A DNA stretch of 39,584 nt, taken from assembly GCA_040905805.1 (NCBI GenBank), contig JBBDQS010000165.1, forward strand, positions 23,407 through 62,990, given 5' to 3'. The position numbers and the translations under genes are program-made. The stretch comes from Egibacteraceae bacterium. Lineage in GTDB: Bacteria; Actinomycetota; Nitriliruptoria; Euzebyales; Egibacteraceae. Shown here piece after piece: positions 6,306-13,129 of the stretch. A model generated the notes under the pieces. The model worked only from the letters and a program-made list of their open reading frames with translations. It did no database searches and had not been told where the DNA came from. Each line of letters opens with the position of its first letter. Position 1 is the stretch's first letter.

Positions 6306-7412
6306 TCAGACGGCCGCGGCCTCGTCGACGGTGTAGTAGGCGGCCACGGACTCGGTCAGCGCGGCGGCGAGCCGCTCCTGGGCGGCGGGGTCGGCGAGCC
6401 GGGCCTCGTCGACGGGATTCGTGATGAAGCCCGGCTCCACGACGATGGCGGTCATCCGCGTCTCGCGCAGCAGCGCCCAGGTCATCGGGTGGACCCTGCA
6501 GTCGGGCACCCACCCGGCGGCGACCATGTGGTCGCTGGCGAGCTCGGCCAGGCGCTGACCGGCCTCCGAGACGAAGTGGGGGGCGCCGAAGTAGTAGGCG
6601 GCGGACCCGGCGGCTGCCGGGGTGCCCACGGCGCCGACGCCGATCGACAGCACGACCTCCGCGCCCTGGTCGTTGCCCAGGCGGGCGCGGGCGCTCTGGC
6701 TGGGGTTGTTGCCGGGGCCCCGGGCGAGGGTGACCTGCGCGCCGCGGGCGCCGAGCCGGGCGGCCAGGCGCGAGGCGATCTGCCAGCTCACGTCGGCCTC
6801 GGTCACACCCGAGGGACCGACGTGACCGGGGTCGCCGGGGCCGTGGGAGGGGTCGACCAGGATCCGGGCGCCGACCAGGCCCCGGCCCGACAGCCGGCGC
6901 AGGGCCTCGCGTTCGCGGGCCCGGATCCCCGCGCCGGAGGTCTGGTGGTCGCGGCGCATGCGGCGCAGCAGGTCGATGGTCGCGGGCCCGGCGACCCCGT
7001 CGACCTCGAGGCCCACGTTGCGCTGGAAGTCCTCGACGGCGGCGTGGGCCAGCGGCCCGAAGATGCCGTCCTCGCTGCCGGCGTCGAAGCCGAGCTGGTT
7101 GAGGCGGTGCTGCAGGTCGCGGACGTCGTCACCGCGCATCATGATCCGGGTGCGCCACAGCAGCCGGTCCCCGAGGGTGTAGCCGGCCTCCACGAGGATC
7201 CGCCACGTCTCGGTCCCCACGACCCCGTCGGCGGCGAGCCCGCGGTGGCGTTGGAAGCGCTGCACCGCCTCACGGGTCGCGTCCCCGAACACCCCGTCGA
7301 TGCGGAGCGTGGGGTCGTCGACAGCCGCGAGGCGACGCTGCACGTCCTCCACCGCGGGACTGGCGTCGCCGTGGCGGATGAGGAAGGTCACGTCGGGCAG
7401 TGTACGGACCAC
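6306..7412 (-). CDS. cwlM: CwlM-like protein: two peptidoglycan-binding domains plus degenerate amidase_3
   Basis: 368 aa with two PG_binding_1 repeats (about residues 17-75 and 95-150: VFGDATREAVQRFQRHRGL and IFGPLAHAAVEDFQRNVGL), then an N-acetylmuramoyl-L-alanine amidase type 3 domain (about 183-355). Of the zinc ligands, His190 (DPSHG) and Glu205 are present, but the usual SIH motif reads SIG at 256-258. Catalytic Glu326 (VVEPGF) remains. There is no signal peptide. This fits CwlM of mycobacteria (beside trxB/trxC), a cytoplasmic, kinase-regulated activator of MurA rather than a hydrolase. It starts with GTG 23 nt after trxA, so it is probably in the same transcript. A Ser/Thr kinase is encoded 4 kb away. 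Confidence 0.85.
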   Translation of the reverse strand: MVRTLPDVTFLIRHGDASPAVEDVQRRLAAVDDPTLRIDGVFGDATREAVQRFQRHRGLAADGVVGTETWRILVEAGYTLGDRLLWRTRIMMRGDDVRDLQHRLNQLGFDAGSEDGIFGPLAHAAVEDFQRNVGLEVDGVAGPATIDLLRRMRRDHQTSGAGIRAREREALRRLSGRGLVGARILVDPSHGPGDPGHVGPSGVTEADVSWQIASRLAARLGARGAQVTLARGPGNNPSQSARARLGNDQGAEVVLSIGVGAVGTPAAAGSAAYYFGAPHFVSEAGQRLAELASDHMVAAGWVPDCRVHPMTWALLRETRMTAIVVEPGFITNPVDEARLADPAAQERLAAALTESVAAYYTVDEAAAV

Positions 7413-7435
7413 CCCTTCGCCCGCCCGCGCCGGGG

Positions 7436-7765
7436 TCAGGCGGGGAGGAACTCGTCGACCTCGGCCAGGAGCTGGCTCTTGCCGCGGGCCCCCACGATGC
7501 GCTTCTTCTCGACCCCGTCCGCGAACACCATGAGCGTCGGGATGGACATCACCTTGTAGGAGCGGGCGGTCTCGGGGTTGTCGTCCACGTTCAGCTTGAC
7601 GACCTTCAGCGTGCCTGCCTTCTCACCGGCGATCTCCTCGACCACGGGGCCGACCATCCGGCAGGGGCCGCACCACTCCGCCCAGAAGTCCACGAGCACT
7701 GGCTGCTCGGAGCCGAGCACCTCGGTGCTCCAGTCCTGGTCGGTCACGGCCTTGACGTCACTCAT
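7436..7765 (-). CDS. trxA: Thioredoxin
   Basis: 109-aa cytoplasmic thioredoxin reduced by TrxB. The active site is FWAEWCGPCRM (about residues 28-38), followed by the cis-proline motif SIPTLMVF and GARGKSQL. Length and motif order are canonical. The ATG has AAGGA 8 nt upstream. It has its own exact GGAAT-N18-GTT promoter, and a terminator separates it from trxB. The CwlM-like gene follows closely on the same strand. Confidence 0.97.
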   Translation of the reverse strand: MSDVKAVTDQDWSTEVLGSEQPVLVDFWAEWCGPCRMVGPVVEEIAGEKAGTLKVVKLNVDDNPETARSYKVMSIPTLMVFADGVEKKRIVGARGKSQLLAEVDEFLPA

Positions 7766-7814
7766 GTCGGGATCCTTCTCGAGATCGTGGGAACCACCGG
7801 CTTGCTCCTGTCAA

Positions 7815-7840
7815 AACCAGCATGGCACACGTGGTATTCC
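7815..7840 (-). promoter_or_regulatory. Sigma-R/SigH-type promoter of trxA
   Basis: On the minus strand GGAAT (7840-7836), exactly 18 bases, then GTT (7817-7815). This is the consensus GGAAT-N18-GTT of actinobacterial disulfide-stress sigma factors. The predicted transcription start is about 40 nt before the trxA ATG. Confidence 0.85.
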
Positions 7841-7883
7841 CGGCCGGCGCCGCCCCCTAACCCGGCGGCGGCGGCGCCGGCCG

Positions 7884-7919
7884 CAAAAAGCAGCGAGGGG
7901 CGCGAGAACGCGCCCCTCG
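7884..7919 (-). terminator. Rho-independent terminator between trxB and trxA
   Basis: A perfect 11-bp stem (7894-7904 with 7909-7919, CGAGGGGCGCG arms) closes an AGAA loop. On the minus strand it is followed within 4 nt by five Ts (7889-7885). It would end trxB messages before trxA. A second, 6-bp hairpin (CAGTGT/ACACTG, 7993-8009) lies just after the trxB stop. Confidence 0.85.
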
Positions 7920-8033
7920 CGCGCGGTTCGGATGACGGGGGGACAGCCGAACCGCGGGCTTGAACTGTCACCTAGCGTACACGGAAAGTGCTCAGTGTGC
8001 GAAACACTGACTGAGCCCGGTCGGGTCGGCCCC

Positions 8034-8981
8034 TCACCACGTGCTGGAGTCGGGCGGCGCCCCGAGCCAGCGCTCGGCGTCGATCGCCGCCTTGCAGCCC
8101 ATGCCGGCGGCGGTCACAGCTTGGCGGTAGATGTGGTCGACGACATCCCCGGCCGCGAAGACGCCGTTGACGCTCGTGGCGGTCGTCGGCTCGGCGACCG
8201 TGATGTAGCCCTCGTCGTCGAGGTCGAGCTGGCCGCGGAACAGCTTGGTCGTGGGGTCGTGGCCGATCGCGACGAAGACCCCGTCGGTGCGCATCTCCTC
8301 GCGCTCGCCGGTGTCGACGTTCTCGAGGATCACGCCCTCGACAGCCTGCTCGCCGAGGATGTCGGCCACCTTCGTGCCCCACACGAACTCGATCTTGTCG
8401 TTCTTGAAGGCCCGCTCCTGCATGATCTTCGAGGCGCGCAGCTCGTTGCGGCGGTGCACGATCGTGACCTTCGACGCGAACTTGGTGAGAAAGCCCGCTT
8501 CCTCCATCGCCGAGTCGCCGCCGCCCACCACGATCAGCTCGCGGTCGCGGAAGAAGAACCCGTCGCAGGTCGCGCAGCTCGACACGCCCCGTCCGGTGAG
8601 GCGGCTCTCGCTCTCCAGGCCGAGCCAGCGGGCGGTGGCGCCCGTGGAGACGATGACGGTGCGCGACCAGTAGGTGTCGTCGCCGACGACGACCTTGAAC
8701 GGTGACCCGTGCGTGAAGTCGACCTCGTCGACGTCGTTGGTCACGTAGCGGGTGCCGAACCGCTCGGCCTGTCGGCGTAGGTCGGCCATCATCTCCGGCC
8801 CCATGCGGCCGTCGGGGTAGCCGGGGTAGTTCTCCACATCGGTGGTGAGCATGAGCTGCCCACCTGCGTCGCGGCCCTCGATGACGATGGGCTCGAGGTC
8901 GCCGCGCGCCGCGTAGAGGGCTGCGGTGAGACCCGCGGGTCCGGATCCGATGATGACGACGTCGTGGTCGGCCGTGGGCAT
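8034..8981 (-). CDS. trxB: Thioredoxin-disulfide reductase
   Basis: 315-aa FAD/NADPH flavoenzyme that reduces thioredoxin. Features: FAD-binding IIGSGPAGLTAALYAARG near residues 10-27, the redox motif CATCDG (about 137-142), NADPH-binding VVGGGDSAMEEA, and the C-terminal FAD motif GVFAAGDVVDHIYRQAVTAAGMG. Length is normal. It diverges from the B-box protein gene and is preceded by an exact sigma-R-type promoter with a palindrome over its -10 element. Confidence 0.97.
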   Translation of the reverse strand: MPTADHDVVIIGSGPAGLTAALYAARGDLEPIVIEGRDAGGQLMLTTDVENYPGYPDGRMGPEMMADLRRQAERFGTRYVTNDVDEVDFTHGSPFKVVVGDDTYWSRTVIVSTGATARWLGLESESRLTGRGVSSCATCDGFFFRDRELIVVGGGDSAMEEAGFLTKFASKVTIVHRRNELRASKIMQERAFKNDKIEFVWGTKVADILGEQAVEGVILENVDTGEREEMRTDGVFVAIGHDPTTKLFRGQLDLDDEGYITVAEPTTATSVNGVFAAGDVVDHIYRQAVTAAGMGCKAAIDAERWLGAPPDSSTW

Positions 8982-9042
8982 GGTGGCGGTCTCCTGGATG
9001 TGCGGGGGTGTGCGGGGCGGTGCCGGTGCCGTGCGGGTGTCA

Positions 9043-9076
9043 GGACGGTGAACCGTCCGGCTGGTCTGGGTATTCC
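9043..9076 (-). promoter_or_regulatory. Sigma-R/SigH-type promoter of trxB with overlapping palindrome
   Basis: Minus strand: GGAAT (9076-9072), 18 bases, GTT (9053-9051), the same perfect consensus as the trxA promoter. An inverted repeat GGACGGT-GA-ACCGTCC (9043-9058) covers the -10 element and the presumed start site, so it may be an operator or a 5' hairpin. The leader to the trxB ATG is about 65 nt. Confidence 0.85.
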
Positions 9077-9082
9077 GACACT

Positions 9083-9094
9083 TAGACTAACCCC
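9083..9094 (+). promoter_or_regulatory. -10 element of a leaderless start
   Basis: TAGACT (TANNNT form) at 9083-9088 ends 6 nt before the ATG at 9095, so transcription would start at or near the A of the start codon. No Shine-Dalgarno sequence is present. Leaderless genes are common in Actinobacteria. Confidence 0.55.
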
Positions 9095-9592
9095 ATGCCC
9101 TCGACGAGCCGATGCGTGAACCACCCGCGTGAGGAGACACGGGTGTCGTGCACGACCTGCGAGGCCCCCATCTGCCCGCGGTGCATGCACCAGAGCGCGG
9201 TGGGTCACAAGTGCCCGGCGTGCGCGCGCCCGCCCCGCGGCAGCCGCCTGCGCGGCAAGCCCATCCACTACGTGAAGGCGGTTGGTGCCGGGCTGCCCGT
9301 GGCGGCGGCCGGTGGCCTGGTGATCCTGCAGCTGGTCGCCGTCGTGCGGTTCGGGATCGTGATCTTCTCGGCCCTGCTGGGCGCCGGGGTGGGCATGGTG
9401 GTCCGCTGGGGGGCGAACGGCCAGACCCAGCCGCCGTTTCCCGCCGTGGCCGTCGGCTGCGCGGTCGGCGGCCTGCTGCTGGCGTTCTGGATCGGGCTGG
9501 GCACCCCGATCCCCCTGGGCCCCCAGGGCCTCTGGTTCGCCCTCGGTCTGGCGGCCGCGGGCTACTTCGCGGTGCGGGGCCTGCACCGCTAG
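9095..9592 (+). CDS. B-box-type zinc-finger membrane protein
   Basis: 165 aa. The first ~45 residues form a B-box-like zinc-binding module with regularly spaced Cys/His (CVNHP, CTTC, CPRCM, HKCPAC). Three to four hydrophobic segments follow (about residues 63-85, 88-102, 115-135, 142-160). This layout is common in actinobacterial proteins annotated as B-box zinc finger or rhomboid-like, but no rhomboid catalytic Ser/His is visible. It diverges from trxB. Function is unknown; a zinc- or redox-sensing role is only suggested by context. Confidence 0.75.
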   Translation: MPSTSRCVNHPREETRVSCTTCEAPICPRCMHQSAVGHKCPACARPPRGSRLRGKPIHYVKAVGAGLPVAAAGGLVILQLVAVVRFGIVIFSALLGAGVGMVVRWGANGQTQPPFPAVAVGCAVGGLLLAFWIGLGTPIPLGPQGLWFALGLAAAGYFAVRGLHR

Positions 9593-9635
9593 GGCGCCGA
9601 CGGGTCAGGGCCGGGGCGGTCAGGCCCCCGGCTGG

Positions 9636-10667
9636 TCAGGGGCCGGGCGCCGCAAGCTCCAGCGCCAGGACGCCGGTGCAGTCCGACACGGTATGCGCCT
9701 GGACCGTGACGCGGTCCAGGGTGGTGGCATCCGGGCTCGCGCCGACCAGGACGTAGACCAGCAGGGAGCGACCCTCGAGCACCGCGGACTCCACCAGCAC
9801 CGGGACCGCGGGGGGGACCGCGCCGGCCTCGTCCAGGCAGGCCCCCGGGGCGGTGCCCCCCTGGAAGGTGGGGGCCGCGGCGAGCACCGCGCGGGCGGCC
9901 GTGGCGGGCTCCTCCGCCGCGTCCAGGGACCGCCCGAGCAGCGCGGCGGCCTCCGCCAGGTCCGTGTAGCGCGCCCGGACCGCCGCCTCGTCGGCCAGGA
10001 CCACCGCCTCGTCGCGCAGGACCGGCAGCCCGTCGCCCGCCTGCCCCTCCAGGGCCTCCCCCGACGGCGCCGGCGCCGGGGCGCGGCCGGTCGCGTCGTC
10101 GTCCGCCTGCTCGTCGGCGAGGCCCGACTCCTCGGCCCCTTCGAACTGGCGCATGTCCCCGCCGTCGGCCGGGGGCGCCTCCGCGGCGCTGTCGGCGGTC
10201 TGCTCGTTGCTGCCCCCGAAGCCCTGGATCAGCCCGCCGCCCACCAGGGCCAGGGCCGCCAGCCCGGCGGCCACGCCCGCCACCGCCGACCACGGCGTGC
10301 GCCGTCGGGATGCCAACGTGGTCACCGGCGCGGGCGCCGGCGTGTCGGCTGCGTCCGCTGTGCCGTCGGACCGGTGCGCCGGCGCCGACCGGTCGGCCGG
10401 GTCCGCCGCGGCGCCCGCGGCGTGCGGGGCGCCCGCCTCGGCCAGCCGCCGGCGCAGGCGCTCGGCGGCCCCCGGCGGGGGCTCGACCTCCTCCACGCCG
10501 CGCAGCGCGCCGAGCATGCGGGCGGTGGTGTCCAGGCGCCGGCCGAGCGCATGGTCGTGGGCCAGGCGCGCCTCCACCGCGGCCGCGGTGTCGGCGTCGA
10601 GCTCGCCGGTCAGGTACGCGGACAGGACCGCGCCGTCGAAGGGGTCGGGGGTGGGGGCGTCACTCAT
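9636..10667 (-). CDS. Membrane-anchored anti-sigma-like protein
   Basis: 343 aa. The N-terminal cytoplasmic part (LSAYLTGELDADTAAAVEARL) looks like an anti-sigma zinc-finger-fold helix bundle but lacks the HxxxCxxC motif. One membrane segment follows (SAVAGVAAGLAALALVGGGLI, about residues 133-153), then an acidic, low-complexity linker and an extracellular domain with two cysteines (CLDEAG, DCTGV). The ATG at 10667 overlaps the sigma-factor stop by ATGA, which fixes the start. In mycobacteria the gene beside trxB2 and sigM encodes the SigM anti-sigma factor, so the same role is inferred here. Confidence 0.7.
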   Translation of the reverse strand: MSDAPTPDPFDGAVLSAYLTGELDADTAAAVEARLAHDHALGRRLDTTARMLGALRGVEEVEPPPGAAERLRRRLAEAGAPHAAGAAADPADRSAPAHRSDGTADAADTPAPAPVTTLASRRRTPWSAVAGVAAGLAALALVGGGLIQGFGGSNEQTADSAAEAPPADGGDMRQFEGAEESGLADEQADDDATGRAPAPAPSGEALEGQAGDGLPVLRDEAVVLADEAAVRARYTDLAEAAALLGRSLDAAEEPATAARAVLAAAPTFQGGTAPGACLDEAGAVPPAVPVLVESAVLEGRSLLVYVLVGASPDATTLDRVTVQAHTVSDCTGVLALELAAPGP

Positions 10668-11311
10668 GGCGTGGAGGTAGGAGGTCGAGCGGGCGCCGAG
10701 GGTTCCCCGGGGGTGCCACGCCCGCCGGCCTCGTCGGATGCGGCCAGCGCGGCGGCGAGCCGGCCGTGCGCGCGGTGGATCCGCGACTTGACGGTCCCGA
10801 CGGCCACGTCCCAGCGCGCGGCGATCTCGTGGTAGGGCACCCCGTAGACGTCGTGGAGCACGACCGCCTCCCGCTGCGCGGGCTCCAAGGTGCGCAGGGC
10901 CGCGACCAGCTCCGCGCCGAGCTCGCGGGTGGCGAGCACATCCTCCACCGCCGGCTCGTCCAGGGCGGGGGCCTGGCCGGGCGGGCCGTCGTCGCGCGAC
11001 TCGGGGCCCAGCGGCACGGTCTTCGGCCGGCGGCTGCGCTTGCGGGCCAGGTCGTTGCAGGCGTTGGTGGCCACCCGGTAGAGCCACGTCGAGAACGCCG
11101 CGGTGCCCCCGAACGTGTCCGCGCGGCGCAGGAGCGCGACAAAGGTGTCCTGCAGGGCGTCCTCGGCGTCGGCGGCGTTGCCGAAGTAGCGGTAGCAGAT
11201 GCCGTACACGCGCCGGCGGTGGCGGGCGACGAGGGCATCGAACCCGGCGGGGTCGCCGCCGACGAACGCCGCGACCAGCGCCTCGTCGCTGTCGGCCTCG
11301 GGGGGCGTCAC
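10664..11311 (-). CDS. sigM: ECF RNA polymerase sigma factor, SigM-like
   Basis: 215 aa from a GTG at 11311 that overlaps the kinase stop by GTGA; longer upstream starts would overlap the kinase heavily. Region 2 covers about residues 12-80 (FDALVARHRRRVYGICYRYF, then DAEDALQDTFVALLRRADTF and FSTWLYRVATNACND). Region 4 ends with YGVPYHEIAARWDVAVGTVK and SRIHRAHGRL. It is followed with overlap by a membrane anti-sigma-like gene. The name follows position next to trxB. Whether it reads the GGAAT-N18-GTT promoters nearby is not known; those are typical of sigma-R/SigH rather than SigM. Confidence 0.88.
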   Translation of the reverse strand: MTPPEADSDEALVAAFVGGDPAGFDALVARHRRRVYGICYRYFGNAADAEDALQDTFVALLRRADTFGGTAAFSTWLYRVATNACNDLARKRSRRPKTVPLGPESRDDGPPGQAPALDEPAVEDVLATRELGAELVAALRTLEPAQREAVVLHDVYGVPYHEIAARWDVAVGTVKSRIHRAHGRLAAALAASDEAGGRGTPGEPSAPARPPTSTP

Positions 11312-13020
11312 GCCCGCTCCCCCCGCACGGCCACCTCCGACAGCTGCACGCGGAACCGTCCCGACCCGTCGGGCTGGAGGTTGCCGGTCACCCACACGAG
11401 CACGTACTGGCTGACCACCGGGCTGGAGAAGACGACCTGGCTGAGCTCGTCGGCGTCGGTCCGGGTCCCGGCCTCGAGCCATCCCTCAAGGGTGCCGGCG
11501 GGCTCGGAGGCGGTGCGGACCTCGTAGGTGATGCCCGGGGTGTCGGTGCGCAGGGCGACGCTGTCCACCTGGTGGGGGGCGCCGAGGTCGAGCCAGAAGC
11601 CCAGCCCGGCCTTCAGGCCGCCGAAGTCCGGCGTGTTGTACCCCACCGACTCCCAGCTGGTCGTCGGGTCGCCGTCGAGCAGCGCAGGGAGCTCGGCACC
11701 CGACTCGCTGCCCGTCCCGCCGGGGTCGAACAAGGTCATCGAGGCGGGGGCGACCAGCTCCACGTCGGGCTCGGCGCGCTCCTCGGGGGCCGGGTCGGTG
11801 CCCCGGGCGAGCAGCGCCACGCCCGCCGCCCCGACCGCGAGCACCGCGATCCCCAGCAGTGCCCAGGCCACGCCGGCGCGCCGCCGCGGCCGGGACGGCT
11901 GGGGCCCGGAGGGCTCGCGGCCCGCGGGTCGCAGGTCCGAGGGCCGGGGGCCCGGGGACGGGGGGCCCGGGGGCGGGGTCCGATGCCGGCCCGAAGGCGG
12001 TGCGAGCTGCGGTTGCCGCGGCGGGCCGGTGGCACGGGCGCTCCCGGTGGCACGGCCCCCCCGGGCGGCCCCCGGGGGGGGGGCCGGGGGGGGGCGGGCG
12101 GCGGGGCGCCGCCCGGGGGGCGCGGGGTCGTCGGGGTGCCCGGCGAAGGAGGCGAGCGCGTCCGCCAGGTCCTCGGCGGTGGGGAAGCGGTCGGTGGCCT
12201 CGCGCGCCAGCGCCCGCTCGATCACGGCTCCCAGCGCGGCGGGCAGGTCGGGGCGCACCGAGCACAGCGGCGCGGGGTCGTCGGTCAGGCGGCGCGCGGC
12301 CGTCTCCACGGCGGTGGTGCCGCCGAACGGCCGGCGCCCCGTCAACGCCTCGTAGAGCACGCAGCCGAGGGCGTACTGGTCGCAGGTGCCGTCGAGTGGC
12401 TCGGAGCGGATCTGCTCGGGGGCGACGTACGCGGCGGTGCCGAGCACCGTGCCGGTGCCGGTCAGGTCGGCGCCGGCCCCGGCGACCTTGGCGATCCCGA
12501 AGTCGGTGACCTTCACCGACCCGTCGTCGCCGAGCAGGATGTTGGCCGGCTTGACGTCCCGATGCACCAGGCCCTGCGTGTGGGCGAAGCCGAGCCCCCG
12601 GGCGACCTGCTCGCCGATGCGGGCGGCGTGGGCGACGTCGAGGGTGCCCTGCTCGTCCATGAGGTCACGCAGGGTCGCCCCGTCGATCAGCTCCATGACC
12701 AGCCAGGCGCGGCGCCCGTCCAGACCCGTGTCGTAGATGCCGACGACGTGGGGGTGGGCGAGCTTGGCTGCGGCGACCGCCTCGCGGCGGAACCGCTCCA
12801 GGAACTCGTCGTCCTCGGCTAGGTGGTCGTGGAGCATCTTGACGGCCACGTCGCGGGCCAGCTCCTCGTCGCGGGCCCGCCACACCGACGCCATCCCCCC
12901 GTTGGCGATCAGGTGCATGAACCGGTAGCGGTCCTGCAGCGTCGCTGGCGGGGCGTCGCCCCGCGCGTCGCCCCCGGCCCCGTCGGGGGCCGGGGCCGGC
13001 CGATCAGTGGGTTCACGCAT
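11308..13020 (-). CDS. Membrane Ser/Thr protein kinase with C-terminal discoidin-like domain
   Basis: 570 aa. Kinase domain about residues 31-290: Gly loop IANGGMASVW, Lys61 (AVKML), catalytic loop HRDVKPAN (Asp155), DFGIAK at 173-178, APEQ. All catalytic residues are intact. A Pro/Arg-rich linker (300-380) precedes one membrane helix (about 382-406), then an extracellular beta-rich domain (DGDPTTSWESVG, FWLDLGAPHQVDSVALRTD) like the sugar/discoidin-type tail of mycobacterial MviN (Rv3910). In that protein a MurJ flippase and an inactive kinase precede the tail; here there is no flippase part. It overlaps the sigma gene by GTGA. A G10/G9 run in the linker (about 12074-12095) is a possible slippage site. 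Confidence 0.88.
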   Translation of the reverse strand: MREPTDRPAPAPDGAGGDARGDAPPATLQDRYRFMHLIANGGMASVWRARDEELARDVAVKMLHDHLAEDDEFLERFRREAVAAAKLAHPHVVGIYDTGLDGRRAWLVMELIDGATLRDLMDEQGTLDVAHAARIGEQVARGLGFAHTQGLVHRDVKPANILLGDDGSVKVTDFGIAKVAGAGADLTGTGTVLGTAAYVAPEQIRSEPLDGTCDQYALGCVLYEALTGRRPFGGTTAVETAARRLTDDPAPLCSVRPDLPAALGAVIERALAREATDRFPTAEDLADALASFAGHPDDPAPPGRRPAARPPPAPPPGAARGGRATGSARATGPPRQPQLAPPSGRHRTPPPGPPSPGPRPSDLRPAGREPSGPQPSRPRRRAGVAWALLGIAVLAVGAAGVALLARGTDPAPEERAEPDVELVAPASMTLFDPGGTGSESGAELPALLDGDPTTSWESVGYNTPDFGGLKAGLGFWLDLGAPHQVDSVALRTDTPGITYEVRTASEPAGTLEGWLEAGTRTDADELSQVVFSSPVVSQYVLVWVTGNLQPDGSGRFRVQLSEVAVRGERA

Positions 13021-13129
13021 GGGCAGGAGGTCGGCACCCGCGGACTGGTTCGAGGACGAGACGTCACGACGCCGGGTTGGCGCCGCGCGGTCGAGTGTAC
13101 GTGCGGCGGCGGGGCATGCGCCGGGCCGG

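Noticed and set aside
6489-7559. 356-codon plus-strand frame opposite the CwlM-like gene and trxA
   Set aside because: Antisense shadow of two well-supported genes, typical for GC-rich DNA.
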